A DNA stretch of 64,000 nucleotides from Paracentrotus lividus (GCA_940671915.1 CALNVZ010003435.1:16694861-16758860), one strand, 5' to 3'. Positions 13,574 to 24,411 are shown, numbered from the stretch's first letter. Program-made: numbers and translations. Notes: generated from the letters alone by a model not told the origin.

Positions 13574-14561
13574 AGGGTAGATTGTAGGAAAGCGGACAGT
13601 AGGAATATCGGACGGTCACCACATGTCCAGCCCTAGCTGCCAACATAGGATCAACTGAGTTGAAATACCGGCATCTATTGGTCAGGTGGGTGCTGTCTGG
13701 GAAAGTTGAATGCAGTATTCGACAACAACAAGTGAGAAATCTCCGAGAAAACTACCAAAATCTGTCAAGGTAGGAAAATTTGCAGCCTGAAAAATGGCCT
13801 GATGTAAAAATTGACATTTTAGAGAATGTGATGGTTTATAAAAATAGAAACTGGGGCATGACCTCCTATTTCATGCATTATGACATGTGTGGGAGGTGGC
13901 CCCAAACGTGTATGGAGTGTTTTGCACTGTACAAAAGCCTACTGTGTATTTGGGTGGCAGTCTGTTGAAAAGTGCTAGTCAGTCATTTTTTTGTGTAGGG
14001 AATACCGGACACCACATTGACGTTGTTTGTTTTACTTCCGGGTTGAGTTGCTAAGCATGTAGATCAAATAGTATTGCATATATAATGTATTATATTATTT
14101 ATTAAATGTTTGACAATTTGAAATGTCTATTTCTCTTTATTATTATTGTGATATGTCATGATCTACTAAGATATAAAGTTATTCTGAGTGTTTTGAAATT
14201 TTTTAGAAAAAGCATATAATCTTCTAAAAATAATAATGTTATAAAAATCAATACAAACCATGTTAAGTCGATGGTTTTACGTTCAATCAGTGCTTCCAGA
14301 CCAGATCTTGTTACCAAAAAAAAGGGGTTAAAAACATACTGTCCGTATTTTCCTACACTGTAGGGAATGCCGGACAATTTACCATGACGTCATTATTTGC
14401 ATATAACTGCCTCAACAAAAATTTGATTTACCTCAATTTTTTGGGAAAATAAAGTTGAATGTGTAGCTTAGCAATGAGAATCTTTTCTTTTGTGATTTAT
14501 TGTTTTCATGTCCTAATAAAGCAAATAAGCTTAAGTGCCGCGTATTCCCTACATCTACCCT
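13574..14561. mobile_element. AGGGTAGATG inverted-repeat element (left-arm copy)
   Basis: Termini are AGGGTAGATTGTAGG at 13574 and CCTACATCTACCCT ending at 14561, with TA next to each end. The terminal motif TGTAGGGAATACCGGAC recurs inside: forward near 13995 and 14357, and inverted near 14339 and 14545. The pair at about 14339-14374 makes an internal hairpin with 17-base arms. The open frames inside are short and have no motif, so this is a non-autonomous element of unassigned superfamily. TA flanks would suit Tc1/mariner-like insertion, but that is inference. Confidence 0.75.
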
Positions 14562-14794
14562 ATTATAAATAAAGACACTAAAACGAGATTTCAAGTACTA
14601 TGATTTTGCTTTATTATAGTATTGGATTCAATCTATCATAATTTATCTTAAATGTGAATCAAAATAAATTTTTCTTTCTCCCGAACTATACACCAGCTGT
14701 TGAATATATATAGATATATAGCATTAAAAAAAAATCAGTATCTGCGATAACATAGATGTACAAAGTACGGGGCACTGAATCGAAAGGGGAGTAA

Positions 14795-15343
14795 GAGGCG
14801 CGTATCCAGTGGTTGTGGGAACCTTGGCCCCCAATGCAAAACTTTAGTGAGGAAAGGTACATTGAAAGGAACAAAACGACAAAAAAAAAGGACCCTCCCT
14901 CCCTAAAATAGAAATTCAAGAAAATCTCGTTCGTTTTGTAATTACTAGACCGGTTGTTTTCGATCAGAACACCCAGCCCCCCCCCCCCCCCCTCCCCACA
15001 TCCCGCCAAACCTTTTTTTTTTTTTTTTTTTAACAAAGTTCGTTTTTAACCCTTCCCGCCCTTTGTCTCTGCTCAACTAAGAGCACTTCGGGTCTAACTT
15101 GTCATCTTAAATTTGCGACAACTGTCCCCTCCCCTTTAGGAAATCCTGGATCCCAATGCCGGGCTGGGTGTTCTGTCGAAAACAACCGGTCTAGTAATTA
15201 CAAAACGAACGAGATTTTCTTGAATTTCTATTTTAGGGAGGAGGGTCCTTTTTTTTTGTCGTTTTGATTCCTTTCAATGTACCTTTCCTCACTAAAGTTT
15301 GCATTGGGGGCCAAGGTTCCCACAACCACTGGATACGCGCCTC
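14795..15343. repeat. Foldback core of palindrome 2 with GAGGCGCGTATCCAG ends
   Basis: GAGGCGCGTATCCAGTGG at 14795 and its reverse complement ending at 15343 bound ~180-bp arms around the spacer. The end resembles the CAGGCGCGGATCCAGG termini with two changes. This could be a hAT-like foldback element by itself. Equally, it could be one element end seen twice because the whole locus is palindromic. The sequence alone cannot separate these. Confidence 0.5.
14977..15163. other. Asymmetric spacer X at the centre of palindrome 2
   Basis: Same sequence and order as 3161-3333: C run, ACATCCCGCCAAACC, T run, AACAAAGTTCGTTTTTAACC, GAGCACTTCGGGTCTA, and a CCTGGATCCCAATGCC end. It is slightly longer than the first copy, mainly through homopolymer and single-base differences. 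It has no inverted partner inside this palindrome. Confidence 0.85.
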
Positions 15344-15578
15344 TTACTCCCCTTTCGATTCAGTGCCCCCGTCTTTGTACATCTATGTTATCGCAGATAC
15401 TGATTTTTTTTTAATGTATATATCTATATATATTCAAACAGCTGGTGTATAGTTTCGGGAGAAAGAAAAATTTATTTTGATTCACATTTAAGATAAATTA
15501 TGATAGATTGAATCCAATAACTATAATAAAGCAAATCATAGTACTTGAAATCTCGTTTTAGTGTCTTTATTTTCATAT

Positions 15579-16562
15579 AGGGTAGATGTAGGGAATACCG
15601 GCACTTAAGCTTATTTGGCTTTATTAGGACATGAAAACAATAAATCACAAAGAAAAAGATTCTCATTGCTAAGCTACATCATTCAACTTTATTTTCCCAA
15701 AAAATTGAGGTAATCAAATTTTTGTTGAGGCAGTTATATGCAAATAATGACGTCATGGTAAATTGTCCGGCATTCCCTACAGTGTAGGAAATACCGGACA
15801 GTATGTTTTTACCCCTTTTTTTGGTAAAAGATCTGTCTGGAAGCACTGATTTGAACGTAAAACCATACGACTTAACATGTTTGTATTGATTTTTTATAAC
15901 ATTATTCATTTTTAGAAGATTATATGCATTTTTCTAAAAAATTTCAAAACACTCAGAAATAACTTTATATCTTATGTAGATCATGACATATCACAATAAT
16001 AATAAAGAGAAATAGACATTTCAAATTGTCAAACATTTAATAAATAATATAATACATTATATATGCAATACTATTTGATCTACATGCTTAGCAACTCAAC
16101 CCGGAAGTAAAACAAACAACCGTCAATGTGGTGTCCGGTATTCCCTACACAAAAAAATGACTGACTAGCACTTTTCAACAGACTGCCACCCAATACACAG
16201 GGCTTTGTACAGTGCAAACACTCCATACACGTTTGGCCACCCTCCCACACATGTCATAATGCATGAAATAGAGGTCATGCCCCAGTTCTATTTTTATAAA
16301 CCATCACATTCTCTAAAATGTCAATTTTTACATCAGGCCATTTTTCAGGCTGCAAATTTTCCTACCTTGACAGATTTTGGTAGTTTTCTCGGAGATTTCT
16401 CACTTGTTGTTGTCGAATACTGCATTCAACTTTCCCAGACAGACGCCACCTGACCAATAGATGCCGGTATTTCAACTCAGTTGATCCTATGTTGGCAGCT
16501 AGGGCTGGACATGTGGTGACCGTCCGATATTCCCTACTGTCCGCTTTTCCTACATCTACCCT
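15579..16562. mobile_element. AGGGTAGATG inverted-repeat element (right-arm copy)
   Basis: Mirror copy of 13574-14561, bounded by AGGGTAGATGTAGGG at 15579 and CCTACATCTACCCT ending at 16562. The termini are cleaner here than in the left arm. The two copies have nearly the same length (984 and 988 bases). Confidence 0.75.
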
Positions 16563-17220
16563 ATAAGGATAAAAAGATTAAGTCGGGGACCCGTCTCAGG
16601 TTAGCGCTCACGTGGAAAACCAATGGGGATTCTCTTGTGTGGGTGTTACACCAAATCGTTCGCACTAATTCACGCCGTAACCTCGGGCGTGCGAACCTGT
16701 CAGCGGAGGTCTAAACGGCAGTTGGATTGCGCTATATTCAAACTTTATAAATTAAATTCATCGGAAATATTGAAAGGAATGTCACAAGATCTCTCACACA
16801 TATCTTTTAGTGGAATGTGGACAACATGTAATTTGTGCCAATTCCTTTTTTGCTACCAAAACTATACACCAGGTTTAACCTAAAACAAGCAGTTGGTAAA
16901 TGTTAAGGATTCAGGGCAAATTCTTCATCATGGCAGTCAACAGCATCTCTTAAACCGAATTTCAAGAACGTATTTCTGCAGGCATACGATGAGTGGCTAA
17001 GATTCATTGATATTATGGTATACCAGTAGTATATGCAAGTGGAGAGCTGGAAAGATAAAAGCTAATTCACATTAAATCTGAAATCTCTGAGAGTGGTTCT
17101 GCCAACAGCATAACTGTGCTCACTATCATGAATTAACTTCTTGAAACTCTAAATTATACTAATCAATGGCATGCGTTTTCTTGTCACCTTCGGCAAATTT
17201 CCCAGGATGATCAATATAAA

Positions 17221-18912
17221 CAGGCGCGGATCCAGGATTTTCCAGAGGGGGGGGGGGCCAACTTTGAAAAAAAAAATCTTGCGAGCGGAGCAAGCAAACG
17301 AGCGCGAAGCGCGAGTTTAAAACATTACCCGACATATAGGCCTTTACTGACCTAAAACCTAAAGGAACCTAAATTGATGATTTTAAGAATGTGTTTTATT
17401 AATGAAAAAAAAAAAACAAAGCGAGCGCGAAGCGCGAGCCGAAAATTTTGAGTTCGAAATTAGAGATTTTTGTGCATTTATATGGTTTAGTATCCGCGAG
17501 CGCGAAGCGCGAGCTGAAAATTTTGAGGTAAAAATTAGAGTTATTTGTGCATTATGATGTAGTATGAGCGAGCGCGAAGCGCGAGCCGAAAATTTGGGGT
17601 TATAAAAGATATATGGAATAAATAAAGGGGCATTTCTTACATAAAAAATTGTAGATAATTGTGCATTAAATACCCTTCTGATTTGGAATCTGCGAGCGCG
17701 CAGCGCGAGGCTAAAATTTTGAGGTTTTAAAAGTTATATGGAATAAATAAAGGGACATTTTCTAGTACTAGAAAATGGTAGATAATTGTGTATTATAGAC
17801 CCTATTTAGTATCCGCGAGGGCGAAGCACGAGCTGAAAATTTTGAGTTAATTGTGCATTATATATTCTACTGAATTGGTATCTACGAGCGCGAAGCGCGA
17901 GCCGAAAATTTTAGCTTAAAATGGGAGTTATGTGTGCATTATGGTTTAGTATCCGCGAGCGCGAAGCGCGAGCCAAGACTTTGGGGTTTTAAAAGATATA
18001 TGGAATAAATAAAGGGGCATTTCTAGCATAAAAATTTTTGTAGATAATTGACGTGTATCATAGACTCTATCAGCGCGCTCGAAGCGAAGTTTGAGTTAAT
18101 TGTGCATTATATACCCTACTGAATTGGTATCTGCGAGCCGAAATTTTGAGCCAAAATTTGGGCTTTATGGTTTAGTATCCGCGAGCGCGAAGCGCGAGCC
18201 GAAAATTTGGGGTTTTAACAGATATATAGAATAAATAAAGGCGCATATTCCAGTATAAAATATTGTAGATAGTTGTGCATTATATACCCTTCTGAATTGG
18301 AATCTGCGAGCGCGCAGCGCGAGGCGAAAATTTTGAGGTTTTAAAAGTTATATGGAATAAATAAAGGGACATTTTCTAGTACTAGAAAATGGTAGATAAT
18401 TGTGTATTATAGACCCTATTTAGTATCCGCGATAATTATGATTTGGTTTAAGCGAGCGCGAAGCGCGAGCCGAAAATTTGGGGTTTCAAAAAATATTTTG
18501 AATAATACTAAAGGGGCACTTTCTAGTATACCCATGAGGCCGACTATTTTTCCCAGGAGGCCGAGGGCCCAGGAGGCAGAGGGTCCAACAGGCCTCTTTT
18601 CTTTGTGAAATTTTGAAACTTTAGTTTTAAATATTTTCCTTATTTTTACTTTTCGTCACTAATGTATTTCTCTTTCTTCAAAAAAGGCGTTTGAGCAATT
18701 ATTGCAAAATACAATATGAGAAAATTTGGCCTCGTGGGCCCTCCCCACATTAAAGGCCTCAGTTATGGTCGTTTAGAACCAAATAAATCCTATTCCGGCT
18801 TTTTATTTAATAAAGTTGGGCGAAAATTGTACAAGCATCGGGCCTTATTCCCTTCTCTTTCTTTCTTTTTCTTCTTTTCTTTCCCTTTTTCCTTATTTCT
18901 CCCTTTTCTCCT

Positions 18913-18957
<45 letters not shown>

Positions 18958-18969
18958 GATCCGCGCCTG
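17221..18969 (+). mobile_element. hAT-like non-autonomous element with CpG-rich subrepeats (right-arm copy)
   Basis: Starts with CAGGCGCGGATCCAGG at 17221 and ends with GGATCCGCGCCTG at 18969. About a dozen modules containing GAGCGCGAAGCGCGAG, or variants of it, lie between 17295 and 18480, spaced roughly 60-130 bases apart. A longer unit containing TTCTAGTACTAGAAAATGG recurs about 610 bases apart (about 17760 and 18375), so there is a higher-order repeat. The far end carries a pyrimidine tract and a long T run (about 18917-18956). No transposase frame is visible. Confidence 0.8.
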
Positions 18970-19151
18970 ATAAATGATTCGCTTTTGTGGCACAAATTTA
19001 TCAACAAGGACACTTGCTCAATGTACGGTTCACCCTAAATGTAACATTTGTAGCATATGATACTTCACTCAACAACTCCAATTAGTTGTTGTCATAGAAA
19101 CACAAATGATGTAAACAAGCCGCTTGAGGAAATTAATTGATTACTAATGTT

Positions 19152-19511
19152 CTACACTGTCGTGATCCAGGTCTGTATTCTCAAGGTTAAAAAATAAAAC
19201 ACCTTTAAAGTCTCCTTTGTAATAATTGCGCTTTCCTTTATGATTTTTTTACAACGTTTATAAATTGAATTTACTAGGTTTTGTTTATGATTTTGTTCTG
19301 AACATGTCGTGAGGTGCTTTAATAAATCTTCACGTTTCTGCATCCTCATTCGAGTGTTATGAATGGAAGCGTGAGTGAGAGACTTTACATTCTCAAGAGC
19401 GTCATGTACTGTAGTATGCCTCCAGGTTTGGGCGAGATCTTCAAGATTCCGAACCCCCACTTTCTTCAGCCGAGAAAGTCCCCGTTTTTTGTCTATGGTT
19501 ATTCCGAGCAC
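19152..19511 (-). CDS. Unrecognised open frame, ~119 codons
   Basis: A continuous frame with ordinary, non-repetitive composition lies between two inverted copies of palindrome 2. It is rich in Lys, Arg, Leu and Thr, with a probably helical basic stretch (for example TRMRMQKREDLLKHL) and two Cys residues. The conceptual start is GTG, with an in-frame stop just upstream, so it may be an internal exon rather than a full gene. In the mirrored left-arm copy (about 10545-10930, plus strand) the frame is broken by small indels, as expected for noisy sequence. I recognise no domain and could not find splice sites that settle its limits. It may be chance. Confidence 0.25.
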   Translation of the reverse strand: MLGITIDKKRGLSRLKKVGVRNLEDLAQTWRHTTVHDALENVKSLTHASIHNTRMRMQKREDLLKHLTTCSEQNHKQNLVNSIYKRCKKIIKESAIITKETLKVFYFLTLRIQTWITTV

Positions 19512-20269
19512 CTCACTATGTTACAGCTTCAACCATACATAGGACGATTGAGTTCTTGGATCAAACCAAAACAAAAACATAAAAGAAATGCTAATGAACC
19601 ATTTCATTATTCGACAATAGTTTGCATTAATCTCAATTAATTTCTAAACTCTGATTGTTCAGCAATGCCTTTAGGTGCCTTTAGAAATTAGGGATAAATT
19701 AATTTTAAAATGTTGCATTTAAAGTTTTATTAATAGCTTGCATTCACAGATAAAAACATCTAGCCATTCGGGTTCTGCTCTATTTGGGAAAACCTGTAAA
19801 ACAAGAGGAATGTTGCGTAGTGGAGGCTTCACTACTATGAAATTTGAACTATGCAAATCTTTATCAGAAAGGGGTAGAGAAAATGCCATCCTTGTAACGT
19901 AATCACCATTGCCTTTGGGTCATTTCATCATCATACTTTCGTTATCTACCCTTCATCGGCTCATCTATAAAGAATCCATAGATTTCCACAAACTTCCATT
20001 CTAAAAACTACCGTACATATCTCCCGGTTATTGGAATATTTGCATGAAAATGATATCTTGAATCGAAATCCGGAAGGCATATAATTTATGAATATAGATG
20101 GTAATACCATTTGTATACATACCAAACCGACATACTGATTTTAGTGTCGAATTTGTTAAAATTTTATTGCAATGGAATTGACTAAACTTGCCACGGCATG
20201 TTATCCTAATAGGAGAGTGTGATGAAAACAAGAAGATATTAGTAACCTGTTCGTTGGAGAAGAAAATGA

Positions 20270-20271
<2 letters not shown>

Positions 20272-20328
<57 letters not shown>
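20272..20328. repeat. (CA)n microsatellite
   Basis: Pure CA dinucleotide run of 57 bases. It is the counterpart of the interrupted TG tract at 9667-9770. Confidence 0.95.
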
Positions 20329-20330
<2 letters not shown>

Positions 20331-20792
20331 CAATATAAGGAGGAACTACTATTTAACATGGCTCTGCTTCTTGTTGGGAAATGTAGGTGAAATAAAAACA
20401 AGATGAAATACTGAAAACCACTCTTAATTGTGCCAAGCTTTCGGCTACTTAGCCTTCTTCACGGAAACACCCAAAAGTGAAAAATAATACACTCAAAACG
20501 TGCATACTTCGAACATTATGCAGAAACTAATGAAAATGTTTGCGAGCGCGAAGTGCGAAGCGCGAGCTGAAAATTTTGCCTTATAATAACATTTAGCATT
20601 GTATTTGACATACAATTTACTTCTTTATTAGTTTCACAAGCTAATCACTACATAAAAATATGTTAAGCTTTAAAGTCCCTGACCAGACCGAGAAATGACA
20701 ACCCAAATTAAATTTAAAACGAAAGCTAATAATTGTTCATAATACAACAATTCCCAATTTAAGCATTTTTACTGTCCATCTCGAAAGTATTT

Positions 20793-21316
20793 CATTAAAA
20801 AGGTGATCGAACCCCGACCAGGCCATCCCTCCCAAATACTCGAAAAATTACCCCTATTTTAATGGCGCAGGTGATGACGTCATAAAGTGTTAACGGAATG
20901 CTACATGCTAAATGTTGAATGAATTTGCCCTTTCATTCTATGACAATAGAATTCTAGCACACATGGGGTCTATTGTTCTGACATAGCAATCCAAACGTGT
21001 TTTCTAAAGGCGAAACCCAATCATGCCTGGCCGTAGCATTCCCTTAACATTCTTTGACAGGGCCGCGGAGCCGGGAGGGGGGGGCTGCAGCCCCCCCCCT
21101 CCCCATTTTTCAGCCAACGTGTACAAAAATGCAAAAATGACCATACAATTTTGATTTTAAGCCTGTTCAACCCCCCCCCCACTTTCGGCTTAGCCCCTCC
21201 ACTACAAAACGCTCCGCGGCCCCTGTTTGACGTCAATCAACCGCGCCATTAAATGGGGGTAACTTTCCGAGTATTTGGAAGGGATGGCCTGGTTAAGGTT
21301 CGATCACCTTTTATTA
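20793..21316. mobile_element. Foldback element with ~95-bp inverted termini
   Basis: The left terminus (ATTAAAAAGGTGATCGAACC onward, through ATGGCGC and TGATGACGTCA near 20880) pairs with the right terminus running back from about 21316 (GGTTCGATCACCTTTTATTAA). No frame is visible inside. The interior is largely a separate hAT-like MITE at 21058-21225, so this is a nested insertion. The right part, from the MITE's C run onward, is repeated at 30813-30965. Superfamily not assigned. Confidence 0.8.
21058..21225. mobile_element. hAT-like MITE, 168 bp, nested
   Basis: Termini CAGGG-CCGCGGAGC and GCTCCGCGGCCCCTG are inverted repeats with the CAG...CTG ends usual for hAT-type elements. A G run and C runs sit just inside the ends. 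TTTGA lies immediately outside both ends, but a full 8-bp target duplication is not evident. No coding capacity. The C run at 21171-21180 is where the 9.65-kb duplication begins. Confidence 0.75.
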
Positions 21317-21424
21317 ATACTGTTTATAAAAATTGAATTTTATTGTTGTGCTATTTATGTTATACGCCTTACTTAGCTTTCAATCAATGTAAGGTTGTAT
21401 CTACTCCGTCCACGATCTTTAAGC

Positions 21425-21752
21425 ATCGAGGGGGGGGGGGACGATCCCCCCAGAAAAAAAAAATCGAGGGGGGGGGACATCGTTTTTCGTATCCCCTCTA
21501 TTCGTTTTTTTACTTCTGTTGGGGGGGGGATGATGTGGGGTGGGGTGATGGGGGGGTGGGGGGGGGGTAGGTATTAATTTTTTCTGGCCTTTCGGCCAAC
21601 AACGAGGTCATCAGGTATCAGCCATAGGGGTAGGGTTGGGGGGTCTATCGGCCGCTCATCGATTTTTACTTCTCTTTTTTTTTTTTCTCTTTTTTTTTTC
21701 CTTTCCTTTTTTTGGGGGGGGGGGGCTAGGGGGGGCCCTGTATCCGCGCCTG
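21425..21752 (+). mobile_element. G-run block ending in a hAT-like terminus (copy A)
   Basis: At least seven runs of seven or more G occur between about 21430 and 21735, mixed with T-rich and CT-rich tracts. The block ends in CCCTGTATCCGCGCCTG at 21752, a hAT-like outward terminus. The opposite terminus was not found, so the limits of the element are uncertain. Copy B of the block is at about 31073-31400. Confidence 0.5.
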
Positions 21753-22698
21753 TATACCAGTGACATTCTCCTATATTTTCTAATATAATTATCAATGAAA
21801 TATCAATCTAGAAAGCAAAGGAAATGTTCACTCTTGCAACTGCATTTTTTTTGACAAACTTTTCAAAAAGAGTTTTTCATCAAAAATTTCAAACTACAAC
21901 AAACTTTTGTAAAGGAGCTGTACCACGTAATACCAACAAGTACAGGTCGGGGTCAAGGACCCAGGTTCATTCTGTTTCAATTAAATCATGCATCGCTATT
22001 TAAAATGCAGTCAATGACATTGCACTCGGAAATGTGAAATTTCAAGACTTTTAAATTATTACAAGGTGAATAATATTCAAACGTACATGCTCAAATCAAT
22101 CGCTCTTGCTTGTGATATGATTTAACTACATATCTAGCTTTCGAATAGACCTTGTACTACCCGTTTAACTTTGTTGACACTCTTTCATACTCTCAGCGTT
22201 CTAAAAGATCAATGGCATATTATCAAGCGGGTCGAACATGTCGAAGGGGTCGTTTTGTGACTGCGTAAAAGGGAAATTGGCGTTATCGATCGCGTACTAA
22301 AGAACTCTCTAAACGAGAGTCAATGAGCTGGGGGCAAGTGGAGGAAATAGAGGGTGTGGGTGCGTGGGTGTGTCAAGGTGTGTGGGTTAGGTGGTCGAGT
22401 GCATGTGTATATTGGAAGAGGGAGAAGCGTTTGTACTTACCCTTGTAGTGGTACATTATGGGCATTATTTCTTTGCGAAAGTATGAACGAAATATGTAAA
22501 CAGTTTTAGGAGGAATTTCATCATTTCGTTTGCTGATTATAGCCCCACCAAAAACGGAGGTTTTCTACTCTGGAAATATATAACGGTACTGTTCCCTCCC
22601 TTTTGTCAAAATAACAACTGAGATGTGGTGCAGATACTATTACTTTGAACCGGTAATATCAATCTAACTCGCGGCGAACCTCCTGAAATTTTTAGTTG

Positions 22699-22965
22699 GG
22701 TGGTATCTTACTTCGCGGAACGTCTCGCGACAGAATAGAAAATTTCGTCTCCGCGACGGATAAAAAGCATTGAGACGTCTCCGATATCCAGAAGACGTAT
22801 CAGAGACATCTCCGCGACAATTTATAAAAAAAAAAAATCTGAATTAGTCCCAAATCCGGAGACTCAGTAGACGTCTCTGAGACGTCTCCGATACTTTTCA
22901 TACGTCGCGAAGACGAAATTTTCTATTTCTGTCGTGGAGACGTCAAACTTTGTTTGATACCACTC
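22699..22965. mobile_element. GTGGTATC foldback MITE (copy A)
   Basis: Starts GGTGGTATC and ends GATACCAC. Most of the element is a long imperfect hairpin whose arms share ACAGAATAGAAAATTTCGTC. The arms are built from repeated GACGTCTC/GAGACGTC palindromes and CTCCGCGAC, with an A run near the middle. No coding capacity; superfamily not assigned. The copy at 32359-32624 is better preserved at GAGACGTCTCCGCG. Confidence 0.8.
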
Positions 22966-24411
22966 ATTTCTATACATATTTAGCTCTGATAACTCTTAAA
23001 ACATTTGAGCGGAAACATTTTTGTCCAAAACAACCATTAATTCCGGGACTGTAGCTTAAATGACATGTAACAAAACCATGTCAAGGACGAATGTTAAAAG
23101 GTTTGTTTTGAGGTCAAGATAGTTGGTATGTAATATAATCGAGTTGTTATGGTTTTAGGTTTATGGATGTTATTTGCCTCTTATTTGTTCAGGATGTTTC
23201 ATTGGCTATTGTGCCCAAGCACAAATCGATGCGTTGGCTTAAAAGCGGAATTTAGAATGCGTTGTGAAAAAGTTTACATTTTAAAAATCTAGCATTTAAA
23301 GTTTTTAAACTAATGTTAGACATGAAGTAAAATAACATAAAATTTTAGAATGTTCAATTTGATTCGCCGTGCCGAACTTGGCGAAAAATCCTCTTAATCT
23401 TGATTTAAAAGTTGAAAGTATAATCAATTTTAAAGGTTTACTGAGTTGGGTTATAGGCAGCATATGTTATTTATTTTCATATCATATTTCATCTTGACAA
23501 ATTTTTATCTGAACGGAGGAAAAAAAATGAAAGAAAAAATCTTAAGTGACATTTCCAGAAATGTCACATTTCTCACAATCATATGGTGACGATTTTCGTG
23601 ATGTCACAATAGTGAACCAGCTTACTGGAACAGTTGGCCTCGTATGCGTGTAGCATTGTGTATTTTACGTGAAGATTATGAAGTGAATAGACCATGGAAA
23701 GCAGCCTATTCGCGATCACAATTCGGCATTGATTCCTTCGAAATAATAAATAATAACCCATTTTTTAACGCAGTTGAACAACTTTTCAATCCACAATTAT
23801 AACACACAATGGCTTATGCCCTTGTATACCAAATGATTAAAAAAATGAAAAAATGAAGGAAAAAAATAAGGCAATATTGACAAGCTTCATAACATTTCAT
23901 AAATTTATGAGTTGGAACATAAATTTTTCATGCCTAGTTAAGGATTTTATTATTTGCTAAATTAAGTCCTAGGCATCAAGGTACGTGTACCAGGAGATAT
24001 CTAATGCCTAATGCCTAATATGTAATGAAAATGAAATGAATCCTAAACTGGTGTTGGTATAATTGGAATTTCCATTCGAAACCAGCAAATGAAATCATAT
24101 GTTTGACTCTCAAGATAGAACGAACATCACTGTGGCGTACGTATCCAAAATGTGTATGTGGGCAAGCCATTTTATTTATTTTTTTTCGTTTTTTTTTCCC
24201 CCCCGTTTTTTTCGTTTTTTTTTTTTTTTTTTTTTCTTTGGGGGGGGGGGAGTCTACACCGAGAAGTTCTAGCCTTCTCATTTAATTTTTCGACCCAGGT
24301 GAAGCAAATGATGCAAGTTCGAACAACATTATGTAATGCTGCATAACAAACCATGCGATCGTAACCAATGACCTACACCCTCACCACAGTCATGAGGCCT
24401 TCCAAATGTGA

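Larger units (their letters stand above)
9373..14976. repeat. Left arm of giant palindrome 2
   Basis: This arm pairs with the reverse complement of 15164-20615. Anchors I checked include TGTCAAATACAATG just after the gap, the TG tract, the hAT-like element, the AGGGTAGATG element and CAGAACACCCAG at the inner edge. The two arms differ mostly by single-base indels, and the left arm looks noisier through the GC-rich subrepeats. It starts exactly at the 25-N gap. Confidence 0.95.
15164..20615. repeat. Right arm of giant palindrome 2
   Basis: Reverse complement of 9373-14976. The match ends at about 20615. Beyond that, 20616-20792 is unique AT-rich sequence with no feature that I recognise. Counting both arms, each mobile element in this region appears twice in opposite orientation. 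Confidence 0.95.

Noticed and set aside
18716-19013. Poly-Phe / poly-Lys open frames
   Set aside because: They are translations of the T/A run at about 18917-18956 at the end of the hAT-like element.
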